Positions 50,987-59,666 of a stretch of DNA of 64,000 bases are shown here, in pieces. This DNA comes from Methanomassiliicoccaceae archaeon UBA71 (GTDB taxonomy: Archaea; Thermoplasmatota; Thermoplasmata; Methanomassiliicoccales; Methanomethylophilaceae): contig DARO01000013.1 in assembly GCA_002504405.1 (NCBI GenBank), positions 1 to 64,000 of the forward strand, given 5' to 3'. The translations under genes were made by a program, and so were the position numbers. Position 1 is the stretch's first letter. The number at the start of each line of letters is the position of its first letter. The notes under the pieces are model-generated. The model saw nothing but the letters and a program-made list of their open reading frames with translations, searched no databases and was not told the origin of the DNA.

Positions 50987-51895
50987 TCAGTCCAGGCTTC
51001 CGCAGTCGGGGCATATCCACATGCCCTTGTAGTTGACCATGAGCTCCCCGCATCTGGGGCAGGTGCTGGAATGCTTCCTCTCGGTCCCCACGACCTCCTT
51101 GGAGGTCAGGTCCGCGTTCGCCCACTTGATGAGCGAAGCAAGCTCCGAGGCACGGTCCGCCTTGTCCGGGCCGTAGTACTGGAGGTTGTCCGCCTCGTTG
51201 TACAGGCGCGTGCGCATCTTGGAAAGCGCCCTGGCGACGTTGTTGTACGTCCCAAGGCTTATCTTCTCACGGGGCAGGACGTTCTCCCTGTACCGGGAGT
51301 CTATGTAATCCGTGGCCGTGTCCAGGAACTTCTCGAACATCGCCTCATCGGGGTAGACGGGGACGGAGAGGATCAGGTCCCTCTTGGGTTGAAGGGAGGG
51401 GTTCCTGACTATGACCCTGTCGAGGACAGCCCTGACGGCCGACCTCATCTCCCCTCCGACCTGGCCGTAGACCCTTCTGAGGCGGGGGATGTCCTCCTCC
51501 CTGGCAACGGACGCCATGCGGTTGGCGGCCTTCATGAACTCGTTCCCGGAGGAATGCTCCAGGACATCGAAGAGCTGGGGGATCAGCTCGTCGTCGTCCC
51601 TGATGGCGCTCCGGTACGCCAGGCATGCCATGCGGATCCTCTCGGATCCCTTCTTGGATAGTTCGTCAACGGTTTCGGAGACCGCCCTCTCGCGGACCTC
51701 CGCGAAGAGCAGGATGGTCTCGGCGCGAACGCGCTCGTCCTCGCAGGACAGGTATCCCTCCAAGATGCGACACTTCTCCGCATCGTAGTAGTTCACCAGC
51801 CAGCGGTCTTCTGAGATGGATCCGGGGCGGCCGGACATGACCCTGTCCACGTCGTCCAGGAAGCGCTCCAGGTACTCAACCTTAGGAACAGGCAT
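50987..51895 (-). CDS. HEAT-like helical protein with C-terminal zinc ribbon
   Basis: A 302-residue all-helical protein. Residues about 40-170 look like HEAT-type repeats (AETILLFAEVRERAVSETVDELSKKG, MACLAYRSAIRDDDELIPQLFDVLE). A basic helical middle follows, with a terminal zinc ribbon (CPRCGELMVNYKGMWICPDCGSLD). The fold suggests a protein- or nucleic-acid-binding scaffold. It begins 24 nt after the PC4-like gene and probably shares its transcript. No named family. Confidence 0.65.
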   Translation of the reverse strand: MPVPKVEYLERFLDDVDRVMSGRPGSISEDRWLVNYYDAEKCRILEGYLSCEDERVRAETILLFAEVRERAVSETVDELSKKGSERIRMACLAYRSAIRDDDELIPQLFDVLEHSSGNEFMKAANRMASVAREEDIPRLRRVYGQVGGEMRSAVRAVLDRVIVRNPSLQPKRDLILSVPVYPDEAMFEKFLDTATDYIDSRYRENVLPREKISLGTYNNVARALSKMRTRLYNEADNLQYYGPDKADRASELASLIKWANADLTSKEVVGTERKHSSTCPRCGELMVNYKGMWICPDCGSLD

Positions 51896-51919
51896 CCGGA
51901 AGCCCCGGTTTTACAGGAA

Positions 51920-52141
51920 TCAGACGTCCCTGGTCTCGAGGGCCTTCTTCAGGACACCGACCTCCTCGTCGGAGAGGGTGATGCCCTTGCCCATCTTGGC
52001 GTGGTCGGGGGACCATTCCCTTATGTCGTACTTGGGGTCCCTGTCGTTCCAGCTTATGAGGTTGAGCTCCTTGGTCCAGCCTTTGGAAGATTCGGAGAGG
52101 ACAGCTATCCTCTCAACAATTTCGTACTTGATGTCTACCAT
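51920..52141 (-). CDS. PC4/YdbC-family single-stranded nucleic-acid-binding protein
   Basis: A 73-residue transcriptional coactivator PC4-like protein. IVERIAVLSESSKGWTKELNLISWNDRDPKYDIREWSPDHAKMGKGITLSDEE matches the YdbC/PC4 core: curved beta-sheet binding ssDNA, plus a C-terminal helix. In bacteria and eukaryotes the family acts in transcription and DNA repair. An ATG at 52171 is an alternative start adding 10 residues outside the core. It is probably co-transcribed with the HEAT/zinc-ribbon gene. Confidence 0.85.
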   Translation of the reverse strand: MVDIKYEIVERIAVLSESSKGWTKELNLISWNDRDPKYDIREWSPDHAKMGKGITLSDEEVGVLKKALETRDV

Positions 52142-52322
52142 CGGATTATCCCGTCGGGCCTTATCGCCCATCTATCTTTAAAACTTTATCAGCCCTAAAG
52201 AAGGGTATTGCAGGATTCGTTTCGTGCCATCAATCGTAAGGGTTAAATCCGTGCCCCTCTAATCGTAATACGACGGTTGGATCAAATTGTTGCATAAAAT
52301 GACCGCTGGATGCGTGTAAGCG

Positions 52323-53603
52323 ATGGATACGCAGATAATAGCCTACATCGCGATTATAGCAGTGCTGGTTGTATGCTCGGCCTTTTTCTCCATGTCCGAG
52401 ACCGCTTTCACAAGTGCCAACCAGGTCCGTCTAAAGAAACTGGCGAAGGAGGGCAATGCCAAGGCCGAGAGGACCCTCAGCATCATGGAGGACTACGACA
52501 AGTTCCTGACCACGATCCTCATCGGGAACAACCTGGTCAACATCGGCGCAAGCTCGCTCGCCACCACAATGTTCGCTCTGATCCTGGTTGCAGGGCTGCA
52601 GGGCTACGTCTCCATCGTGTCCACTGTGGTCATGACGCTGATAATCCTGATCTGCGGAGAGATAACCCCCAAGACCATGGCCAAGAGGAATCCTGAGAAG
52701 TACGCCATGAAGGTGTGCGGCGTGATACACGCCGTGGAGGTTGTGTTCTCTCCGCTCTCCTGGATATTCACGAAGTTCACCAATGCCATCGGCAGGAGGG
52801 TCGGGGATTCCAGCAGCACCATGACCGAGGACGAGCTCGAGGTTATGATCGATGAGATCGAGGACGACGGCATAATCGAGAAGAGCGAGAGCGAGCTCAT
52901 CAAGTCAGCAATAAGGTTCGACGACACCCAGGTCTCCGAGGTGTACGTGCCCAGGGTGGACGTGGTCGGTGTCGATGTCAACTGCACAGTGGAGGAGCTC
53001 GGCAACCTGTTCGGGTCCTCCGGGTACTCCAGGCTCCCGGTATACGAGAACAGTATCGACAACATCATCGGAGTGGTTTATGCCAAGGAGTTCTACACCA
53101 ACGTGTTCCACGAGATCAAATTCACCCTCAGGGACATAGTGAAGCCGGTGAAGTACGTCCCGGAGACGATGAGCATCGCAACCATCCTCAGCGACTTCCA
53201 GAAGTCGAAGGTCCACATGGCGGTGGTCCTGGACTCCTACGGGGGCACTATGGGGATAGTCACGCTCGAGGACATCCTTGAGGCCCTTGTGGGCGACATA
53301 TGGGACGAGAGCGACGTCGTCCAGCTGGACGTGGTCTCGCTCGGTGACGACCGCTACTCCGTCAAGGGGGATGCGAACATCTACGATGTCATGGAGACCA
53401 TCGGAGGCGTGTTCGATCCCGGGGAGTACGAGGACTACTCCGTAGGCGGATACGTCTTCTACAGGCTCGGAAGGTCGCTCCAGAGGGGCGATACCGTCAG
53501 TTCCGGCAACGTGATCATCAAGGTCAAGACCGTGAAGGGACGCCGTGCCATCGAGTGCGAGATCCAGAAGATTCAGCTTCCGGAACCTTCGCAAGAGGAA
53601 TGA
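52323..53603 (+). CDS. CNNM-CBS-CorC/HlyC membrane transporter (Mg2+/cation efflux type)
   Basis: A 426-residue hemolysin C/CorC/MpfA-type protein. A CNNM membrane domain with four hydrophobic segments (residues about 5-150) includes FFSMSETAFTSANQVRLKKLA. It is followed by a CBS pair (about 205-330) and the CorC/HlyC domain (about 345-420). Family members export or regulate magnesium and other divalent cations. TTGCATAAAATG (52292-52303) gives a leaderless start. Repeated AATCGTAA (52232-52239 and 52261-52268) lies upstream. Its 3' end overlaps the convergent RNA-binding gene by 31 nt. Confidence 0.92.
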   Translation: MDTQIIAYIAIIAVLVVCSAFFSMSETAFTSANQVRLKKLAKEGNAKAERTLSIMEDYDKFLTTILIGNNLVNIGASSLATTMFALILVAGLQGYVSIVSTVVMTLIILICGEITPKTMAKRNPEKYAMKVCGVIHAVEVVFSPLSWIFTKFTNAIGRRVGDSSSTMTEDELEVMIDEIEDDGIIEKSESELIKSAIRFDDTQVSEVYVPRVDVVGVDVNCTVEELGNLFGSSGYSRLPVYENSIDNIIGVVYAKEFYTNVFHEIKFTLRDIVKPVKYVPETMSIATILSDFQKSKVHMAVVLDSYGGTMGIVTLEDILEALVGDIWDESDVVQLDVVSLGDDRYSVKGDANIYDVMETIGGVFDPGEYEDYSVGGYVFYRLGRSLQRGDTVSSGNVIIKVKTVKGRRAIECEIQKIQLPEPSQEE

Positions 53604-54031
53604 TCAATCCCCGCCAGGAACTCTTTCAGGATCCTGGCGGCAACCTCCTTCCTGGCTGGGTGCGCCTGCACCTTGCCGGTTATCGCTACGACGTCCCCGT
53701 GGTGGGCGACTTCGCAGATCCCCTGGACGGCCTTCTGCTTATCGAGCCTCATGTAGAACACGCAGTCCTCATCCACCCTGTTGTCGACATCCTCCGCTAT
53801 CCAGTCGCAGATGTCCTCCCCCAGTGAGGTGAACAGGTCGACGAACTGCCTCTGTTTAGTGAGTCTGGCCTCGAGTATGGTCATCGTGTTCCCATGCTCC
53901 CCCTCGGTGATCTCCTCCGAGTACTCCGCCTCTCCGAGGAGTGATTCCATCACCTCCTCCAGCAGCTCCTTCCTCTCTGTGGCGTAGCAGAACGTCTGAA
54001 CCCTTATCCAGTGGAACGTCGTAGCGGGCAT
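53573..54031 (-). CDS. RNA-binding protein of the COG1325 (exosome-associated) type
   Basis: A 152-residue archaeal protein resembling COG1325, a family linked to RNA exosome operons. HWIRVQTFCYATERKELLEEVMESLL opens it, followed by EGEHGNTMTILEARLTKQRQFVDLF and a basic C-terminal region. Not adjacent to exosome genes here. It starts 1 nt after the stop of the membrane protein upstream, and its 3' end overlaps the transporter gene by 31 nt on the opposite strand. The RNA role is inferred from the family. Confidence 0.78.
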   Translation of the reverse strand: MPATTFHWIRVQTFCYATERKELLEEVMESLLGEAEYSEEITEGEHGNTMTILEARLTKQRQFVDLFTSLGEDICDWIAEDVDNRVDEDCVFYMRLDKQKAVQGICEVAHHGDVVAITGKVQAHPARKEVAARILKEFLAGIDHSSCEGSGS

Positions 54032-54032
54032 G

Positions 54033-54503
54033 TCACTCAGCCTCCTTAGGCAGGAGCGCCGAGGCAGCCGCAGGATCGCCGCAGGAAACGACGGTTACGC
54101 GCTTGCCCTTGATCTTCATGGCAATCCCGCAGTCGTCCCCCACACGCGTGTAGGTCTTGCGCTTCACGCCCTTGAGGTCCCAGGCGGAATAGCTCCTTAT
54201 CTTCTCGAGCTCCCCGTAGCGGGAGTCGATAATGCTGTCCATCGGAATCTCGATCCTCCTGAAGAGGTATGAGATCTCCACCCTGTCCTCGTATATCTCG
54301 AGGTCCAGCTTCATGACAAGCATGAGGACGACGAATGCGGCGAAAACAACCGCCATGGCCGGAATCGCCCACCCGGGCATATCCGTCCCGAGGAACAGTT
54401 CTGAGAAGGCCATAAAGACCACCGTTGCCGCCAGAACCGCCGCCGCTATGAGCGTGAGCTGTCTGGGGATAATGGGGCGGGATTCAGCGTACTGGGGCTC
54501 CAT
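54033..54503 (-). CDS. Two-helix membrane protein with PH-like domain
   Basis: A 156-residue protein. Two hydrophobic helices (LTLIAAAVLAATVVFMAFSELFLG and WAIPAMAVVFAAFVVLMLVMKL) are followed by a beta-rich cytosolic domain resembling bacterial PH domains (LEIYEDRVEISYLFRRIEIPMDSIIDSRYGE). The ATG at 54503 is chosen because TTTAAAAAC (54534-54526) lies about 26 nt upstream; the longer frame would include the tRNA and promoter. Likely coupled to the COG1325-type gene. Role unknown. Confidence 0.72.
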   Translation of the reverse strand: MEPQYAESRPIIPRQLTLIAAAVLAATVVFMAFSELFLGTDMPGWAIPAMAVVFAAFVVLMLVMKLDLEIYEDRVEISYLFRRIEIPMDSIIDSRYGELEKIRSYSAWDLKGVKRKTYTRVGDDCGIAMKIKGKRVTVVSCGDPAAASALLPKEAE

Positions 54504-54567
54504 GGCCCGGCGAAGCACCTGTGTGTTTTTAAACAGTTGCCAGGCCAGCCGTCGGGCTTCGATAAAG

Positions 54568-54575
54568 TTTATATT
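54568..54575 (+). promoter_or_regulatory. TATA box of tRNA-Ile
   Basis: TTTATATT is centred about 30 nt before the first base of the tRNA, predicting a leader of a few nt. Confidence 0.55.
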
Positions 54576-54601
54576 GTACTTCTTTATCCTGGGTCTTGCA
54601 C

Positions 54602-54676
54602 GGTCCCCTAGCTTAGCCTGGTTGGAGCGCCCGGCTGATAACCGGGAGGTCTTGAGTTCGAATCTCAAGGGGACCA
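54602..54676 (+). tRNA. tRNA-Ile (GAT anticodon)
   Basis: The acceptor GGTCCCC (54602-54608) pairs with GGGGACC (54669-54675), with discriminator A. The anticodon stem CCCGG/CCGGG encloses CTGATAA, giving anticodon GAT for isoleucine. The T-arm GAGTTCGAATCTC is intact. CCA is not encoded. A pyrimidine-rich tract (CTTTCTTCTCTTC) follows and probably ends transcription. Confidence 0.95.
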
Positions 54677-54862
54677 CTCACCTTTCTTCTCTTCATATCA
54701 TCATCCTCGAGAACGGTTCATCGGTTCTGCCGCAGCTCGTCATCCAGAATCCCTGTCGCGACCGGCTCCGATACGCTCGGGCAAGTTCGCTGTCGATGGA
54801 GCCCTCGTAGAAGTGGAGGCGGGGGCGCAGCGAAATGCGTTGGTCAGAATTCCATAAGGTCC

Positions 54863-54890
54863 GTCCGCGGGGCATTCGCCCCGCATGGAC
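54863..54890 (-). terminator. Hairpin downstream of the FNT gene
   Basis: GCGGGG (54867-54872) pairs with CCCCGC (54879-54884), extended by GTCC/GGAC, just past the FNT stop. The rest of the 218-nt gap after tRNA-Ile shows no gene I can support. Confidence 0.5.
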
Positions 54891-54895
54891 AGGTT

Positions 54896-55507
54896 TCATT
54901 GGGCGGGCTCGGGAGCAGGATCGTACATGTACTTCCTGCAGAAGGGTATGAGCATGCATCCTACGGCGTTCCCGGCGAGGACAATCAGTATGAACACGAG
55001 GGACTCGAGGGTGAACGATCCCGCGGAGCAGAAGTAGAACATGTCGGCTATGGAGTGCTCGAATCCTGCCAGAATGAACACGGGCACGCAGAAGAATATG
55101 GCAAGGAAGCTGTTCCTCGTCTTGTAGAAGTCCACCGCGATGAACATCAGTATTCCGCAGAGGATTCCGCGGAAGAACACGGACAGATCCTCAATCTGGA
55201 GCTTGTTGGCAACAAGGGTCTCGGCTGCGCCCATGGGCATCATTGCCCCCATGATCAGGCTCCCTACGAAGTTCCCGACGATTATCATCAGGATGTCCAG
55301 GAGGTACGAGGGCTTGTTCTCTACAACATACCCAACCTTGCCGGTGTACAGGTCCAGCCTGAATGCGACGACCGTCATCAGGCCGACGGAGAAGAGCACG
55401 GCTCCGACCCACTTCACCTCGCTGGATAGGTAAACGCATCCTCCGATCCCAATGGCCATGCCGGCCAGCACCGACCTGATGAAGCATCTGGGGAAATGGC
55501 CATCCAT
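54896..55507 (-). CDS. Formate/nitrite transporter family protein (short form)
   Basis: A 203-residue six-helix membrane protein of the FNT family, in its short form. Hydrophobic helices run throughout: IRSVLAGMAIGIGGCVYL, WVGAVLFSVGLMTVVAF, IVGNFVGSLIMGAM, FFRGILCGILMFIAVDFYK and later. The first pore-facing SVLAGMAIGIGGCVYLSS and the GFEHSIADMFY segment are family features. Substrate could be formate, nitrite, hydrosulfide or acetate/lactate. It starts 6 nt after the acetyltransferase stop, so the two are probably co-transcribed. The terminal tail is short and proline/acid-rich. Confidence 0.85.
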   Translation of the reverse strand: MDGHFPRCFIRSVLAGMAIGIGGCVYLSSEVKWVGAVLFSVGLMTVVAFRLDLYTGKVGYVVENKPSYLLDILMIIVGNFVGSLIMGAMMPMGAAETLVANKLQIEDLSVFFRGILCGILMFIAVDFYKTRNSFLAIFFCVPVFILAGFEHSIADMFYFCSAGSFTLESLVFILIVLAGNAVGCMLIPFCRKYMYDPAPEPAQ

Positions 55508-55512
55508 GGTAA

Positions 55513-55998
55513 TCAGAGCTCGTGGTAGAACAGGATGATCGTTCTGTACTCCCCGTCTATGCCTCTGAAGCCCCCTGGAACCATCCCGATCCTCTTGAAG
55601 CCCTCCCTCTCGTACAGATGGATGGCCGAGGCGTTCTCCTGGACTACGGCGTTGAACTGCATCACCCTGAAGCCCATCTCCGCGGCCACCTTGAGGGAGT
55701 CCTCCACGAGCATCGTGCCGATGCCCTTGTTGGCCATGGCCTTGTCCACGCCGTATGACGCGTTGCAGATGTGCCCGCACCTACCAACGTTGTTTGGGTG
55801 CAGGATGTACAGGCCAACGATCCTGCCGCATGCCTCGGCAACGCCGCAGTGGGACTGGGAACCGAAGAAGTCCTTCGCGGATTCCGGTGTGAGCTGCTCC
55901 TCCTGGGGGAAGGCCATCCCTTCCTCCACGATGGAGTTCCAAATGGCCGTCATTCCGGGCAGATCGCCCTCAGCGTAGCCCCTCACAGTGATTTCCAT
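55513..55998 (-). CDS. GNAT-family N-acetyltransferase
   Basis: A 161-residue GNAT acetyltransferase of the phosphinothricin-acetyltransferase-like type. MEITVRGYAEGDLPGMTAIWNSIVEEG opens the protein, and the acetyl-CoA loop NKGIGTMLVEDSLK (near residue 95) and FNAVVQENASAIHLYEREGFKRIG follow. The substrate amine is unknown. GATATATACGG (56031-56021) lies 26 nt before the ATG at 55998, giving a leaderless transcript. It precedes the FNT transporter gene. Confidence 0.88.
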   Translation of the reverse strand: MEITVRGYAEGDLPGMTAIWNSIVEEGMAFPQEEQLTPESAKDFFGSQSHCGVAEACGRIVGLYILHPNNVGRCGHICNASYGVDKAMANKGIGTMLVEDSLKVAAEMGFRVMQFNAVVQENASAIHLYEREGFKRIGMVPGGFRGIDGEYRTIILFYHEL

Positions 55999-56090
55999 GG
56001 CGTCTGAATCGTGGTCGCCGTATATATCTGGACACGGTGTGGCTGGAAGGGGTTTATGAGGCCCCGCGGGGCGGGGCCGGGCAGCATCGG

Positions 56091-57053
56091 TCAGGCCTCG
56101 GCCGCCAGTTCCCTCTCCATCCTCCTCCTGCTGAACAGGACCGAGTCCATGAAGATGACCCAGCAGATCTCGATGACGATGGAAGTCGCGATGGCCACCA
56201 TGGCGTCCGCGGCCAACGGTCCCATGGTCGCCATGCACATCGCGATCGCGATCCCCTTGTTCTTGTACGAGGCCATCAGAATGTCTGTGACCCTCTGGCC
56301 CCATTGGATCCCCATCCTCTTCTCAACGACCTCTATGCAGGAGCCGAGGCCGAACGACCTCAGTCCGGCGATCACGGCGAACGCAACCAGGACCCAGACC
56401 GTGGATGTGGAGAAGTTGGTGGACCCGACGGATAGCCAGACCAGGATGAATATGCACAGGTTCATGAACACGGCCATCGCGTCGCGGCTGAACTCGAACC
56501 GGGTCAGGAGTCTGGACACTGCCAACGGGATCGCTATGACCTCTATGACGGCCAGGATGACCTGCGTCATGCTAATGCTCTCCCCGAGCGTTATCCAGAC
56601 AACGAAGGGTATCCAGACCAGGGATGCGATGTAGACGTAGATGGTGCCCCTCGCCGCATGTTCCATGTCGCCCCTGAGTATGTACGAGAGGGGTGCGACG
56701 GAGGCGGCGAACGGCGTGGCCGCGATGAATATGAGTCCCGCAGCCTCGTTCGCGAATTCGGTGTTCCTGAGCAGGAAGTACCCTGCCAGGGGGATCAGTG
56801 ATGACAGCACAGTTCCCATGAGGAGGGCCCTGAGGACGGACCTGCTGTGGGCTACGGGGCTCAGGTTTCTGAAGCTGTAGCGAGAGAATGCGATGGTCAT
56901 CATCACCGCCAGAAGAGCGACGGTGAGGTTCGACCTCAGGCTCGCGTCCAGAGTTTCCGATGGGAACGATCCGCTCATGTTGGTAAGGAGCGCGATGATC
57001 AGCGCGAGGGACATCATGAACGCGCTGCTCTTGAGGAGGCTCTTTATCGACAT
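56091..57053 (-). CDS. BASS-family (bile acid:sodium symporter-like) membrane transporter
   Basis: A 320-residue integral membrane protein with about nine or ten hydrophobic helices, e.g. FMMSLALIIALLTNMSG, LIFIAATPFAASVAPLSYIL and AVIEVIAIPLAVSRLL. The conserved FAASVAPLSYIL and YKNKGIAIAMCMATMGPLAA blocks match the BASS/Acr3-like fold, which moves organic anions or related ions. Acr3-type arsenite export is not supported by specific residues. The ATG at 57053 is preferred over an upstream one because CAATAAAC (57078-57085) is the likely TATA box. Divergent from the TerB gene. Confidence 0.85.
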   Translation of the reverse strand: MSIKSLLKSSAFMMSLALIIALLTNMSGSFPSETLDASLRSNLTVALLAVMMTIAFSRYSFRNLSPVAHSRSVLRALLMGTVLSSLIPLAGYFLLRNTEFANEAAGLIFIAATPFAASVAPLSYILRGDMEHAARGTIYVYIASLVWIPFVVWITLGESISMTQVILAVIEVIAIPLAVSRLLTRFEFSRDAMAVFMNLCIFILVWLSVGSTNFSTSTVWVLVAFAVIAGLRSFGLGSCIEVVEKRMGIQWGQRVTDILMASYKNKGIAIAMCMATMGPLAADAMVAIATSIVIEICWVIFMDSVLFSRRRMERELAAEA

Positions 57054-57135
57054 CGCGCCGGTATGCGGGGACCCCTTCAATAAACGTTGCCGTCTGTCCT
57101 TTCTTAAAATACGTGCAATCGGATGGGAGGTCATC

Positions 57136-58392
57136 ATGGACGACGACTACCCGATCGGGCCCCAGGTCCTCCCGTCCCCTCCAGACCCGGGCGTTGTCAA
57201 TGCGAGGGAGTACATGGAATCCGTGAGGGGGCACATCGGCGACCGTGGGAGCGCATGGTCGCCGTACGTCCCTTCGGGGAGGGCGCACCCCTGCTTCCTC
57301 ACGATGGGCCAGGGTCAGAGGGAGTTCTACCTCTGCTGGCGCGATGCGGTGCTCGACGGGCGGTTCGGGGATACGGACATGGGGTATCTCAGGCTCTTCC
57401 TGAGCGAGATCCTTGTTATGGGGATGGATGCGCAGGAGGCAATGGGGATCCTCGAGGGGATGCTCTTCGCCTACGGGGATTCGTCCGAGGAGGCGGGCGC
57501 CGTCCTCAGGACCGTCTGCCTAGACCACGCCCTTCTTAACGGACTGGACCCTCCCTGCGACTGCAACCCCGGGGACATGTCGGTGATGGTTATAGCGAAG
57601 CTCTCATCGGTCCCCCCGGGACATTTCACGACCGGTCTTGCGTCCGCGATCTCAGGGGGGAGGTTCGACAGGTACATGGACCGTTCCGTCGACTATGAGG
57701 GCCCTCTCAACGCGGCTCTGAATGCAGTGCCCGTGGATCCGGGCACCGGCCGTGCCGTCCGCAGCAGGGTCAGGATAATGTTTGCCGGCGTTGTCCAGGA
57801 CAGCTACGTCATGGGAAAGATCTCAGATGGGAGCATATCCCCCCGCAGCGTCAACGTCAGGCCGGTGGACGATGCCCTGAGGGCGGCAGTGAACGTCGTC
57901 AACCGCCGGCATGGGCTGAGGCGCGTGCCGGGCAGGCCGATCGGCCCCGAGGACTCGTATCTCCGCATGGAGGCCGCCGCGGAAGCGTTCCTGGATGTCG
58001 AGGAGGCGGAGGCCCGCAGACGTAGATCGAGGGCTCCGCTGGATCCCGCGGCGGTATCGAGGGCGGAGAGGGACCTCGAGGCGGTGAGGGAGTTGGTCGG
58101 GGTCGAGGAGGTCCAAGAGGAGGTCCAAGTTTCCGTCCCAGTGAGGCCGGCCGCTTTCGGCTGGGACGCCCTGCAGAGTCTGCTGGGGCCTATCCAGAGA
58201 GGGTATCTTGAGGCTTGCCTGTCGGGAACATCGTCGGCGTTCCTCAGGTCGAACGGTCTGAGGATGAGGTCGGTCGAGGACTCCATCAACGCCCTGTCCA
58301 TGGACGCTGTGGGGGACCAGATCGTCGAGGATGGGAAGGTGGTGGAGGAGTACCTCGGGGAGGTCTCCTGCATGGCGGGATATCCAAGTTGA
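57136..58392 (+). CDS. TerB-N/TerB-C domain protein, first gene of a three-gene DNA-processing unit
   Basis: A 418-residue protein. Residues about 45-140 match the TerB N-terminal domain (GQREFYLCWRDAVLDGRFGDTDMGYLRLFLSEILVMG). The C-terminal 130 residues match TerB-C (RAERDLEAVRELVG...GLRMRSVEDSINALSMDAVGDQIVEDGKVV). The TerB superfamily is tied to tellurite-resistance and phage-related stress modules. The ATG at 57136 follows GGAGGT and a CTTAAAATA box at 57103-57111. Its last bases overlap a TTG that may start the ATPase gene. Family-wide, such proteins partner an ATPase and an SF2 helicase, exactly as here. Confidence 0.8.
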   Translation: MDDDYPIGPQVLPSPPDPGVVNAREYMESVRGHIGDRGSAWSPYVPSGRAHPCFLTMGQGQREFYLCWRDAVLDGRFGDTDMGYLRLFLSEILVMGMDAQEAMGILEGMLFAYGDSSEEAGAVLRTVCLDHALLNGLDPPCDCNPGDMSVMVIAKLSSVPPGHFTTGLASAISGGRFDRYMDRSVDYEGPLNAALNAVPVDPGTGRAVRSRVRIMFAGVVQDSYVMGKISDGSISPRSVNVRPVDDALRAAVNVVNRRHGLRRVPGRPIGPEDSYLRMEAAAEAFLDVEEAEARRRRSRAPLDPAAVSRAERDLEAVRELVGVEEVQEEVQVSVPVRPAAFGWDALQSLLGPIQRGYLEACLSGTSSAFLRSNGLRMRSVEDSINALSMDAVGDQIVEDGKVVEEYLGEVSCMAGYPS

Positions 58393-58427
58393 AATACGCG
58401 CATTCCTTCTCCTGTAACCGATTCCAG

Positions 58428-59666
58428 ATGCAGGAGATACCCAGGAGGACCCTAGTCACGCTGATGAACGCCCTGTCGTCGGGGGTAGTGCCACGCAGGG
58501 GGCTGGAGTACATAGCAGTGGGCAGGAGGAAGGAGACGGAGACGTTCGTCTCGGACCTGGAGGACACTGCCGCCGGAGGTGGCGCCTTCAGGTTCGTCTC
58601 CGGGCGCTACGGGAATGGCAAGAGCTTCATGACCCAGATGATCCGCAACTATGCCATGGAACAGGGGTTCGTGGTCATGGATGCCGACCTGTCCGTGAAC
58701 CGCAGGCTCACGGGAAGCAAGAAAGAGGGCCTCAACACGTACCGCGAGCTCGTGAGGAACATGGCCGTCAAGGCCCGTCCGGAAGGAGGGGCAATGGAAT
58801 CGGTGCTGCAGACTTGGATCGAATCTTCGGAGGGCGATCCGGCGGTCATGAGGGATAGGCTCACATCCCTGAGCCACCTGACATACTCCCAGGACTTCTC
58901 GGCCGCCTTGATCAGGTACAGGGACGACGTTTCATCGGGCGATGAGGACATGCCCTCCCTTCGCTGGCTCAAGGGGGAGTACGAGTCCAGGTCGGAGGTT
59001 GGGGGAGCCCTGGGGGTGCACTCCCTGATAGGGGATTCCAACTGGTACGATTTCATAAAGCTCTGGGCGGAGTTCTCACGCGTAGCTGGGTACAAGGGGC
59101 TCATAGTGTTCCTGGACGAGGCGGTGGTCCTCTACAAGCTGCCGAGCAAGGCATCTAGGTCCAACAACTACGAGCGCCTGCTGACGATTTTCAACGACAT
59201 AATGCAGGGGAAGTCGTCCTACATGTCGATGTACGTGTGCGGCACTCCCGAATTCATAGAGGACCCCCGCCGGGGCCTGTTCAGCTACGAGGCGCTCAGG
59301 TCGAGGCTGACCGCGGGTCGCTACGAGAGCGGATACGACAACTACCTGGGCCCGGTCATCAACCTGAGGCCGCTCACGCCGGAGGAGGTCTATGTCCTTC
59401 TGAGGAGGATAAGGGACCTCCACAGCCAGCGCTACGGCTACGAGCCGACGGTTACAGACGCCATGCTGGAGGAATACCTCAGGGCCGTACTCGAGAATGC
59501 GATGTCCCCGGAGATGCTGACCCCGAGGGAGATAACCAGGGACCTCATCAGTCTCCTGGACACGCTCCATCAGAACCCGGGGGCGGACTTCGGCAGGATG
59601 GTGGGCGGCAGGACCGTCGATCCGGACATAGACCCGGACGACATCATCGAGGACCTGGAGGTATGA
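58428..59666 (+). CDS. DUF2791/BrxD-like P-loop ATPase
   Basis: A 412-residue AAA+/STAND-like ATPase of the DUF2791 family, which includes BrxD of BREX systems. IPRRTLVTLMNALSSGVVPRRGLEYIAVGRRKE opens the conserved domain. The Walker A FVSGRYGNGKSF lies near residue 60, and the Walker B IVFLDEAVVLY near residue 230. Two starts are possible: ATG 58428, or an in-frame TTG at 58389 overlapping the upstream stop as TTGA, which would add 13 residues. It ends overlapping the helicase ATG by 4 nt. Likely loads or controls the helicase on DNA. Confidence 0.82.
   Translation: MQEIPRRTLVTLMNALSSGVVPRRGLEYIAVGRRKETETFVSDLEDTAAGGGAFRFVSGRYGNGKSFMTQMIRNYAMEQGFVVMDADLSVNRRLTGSKKEGLNTYRELVRNMAVKARPEGGAMESVLQTWIESSEGDPAVMRDRLTSLSHLTYSQDFSAALIRYRDDVSSGDEDMPSLRWLKGEYESRSEVGGALGVHSLIGDSNWYDFIKLWAEFSRVAGYKGLIVFLDEAVVLYKLPSKASRSNNYERLLTIFNDIMQGKSSYMSMYVCGTPEFIEDPRRGLFSYEALRSRLTAGRYESGYDNYLGPVINLRPLTPEEVYVLLRRIRDLHSQRYGYEPTVTDAMLEEYLRAVLENAMSPEMLTPREITRDLISLLDTLHQNPGADFGRMVGGRTVDPDIDPDDIIEDLEV

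Noticed and set aside
56091..57053. Arsenite efflux pump (Acr3) for the BASS-family gene
   Set aside because: General fold similarity only; no arsenite-specific cysteine context or ars neighbours were seen.
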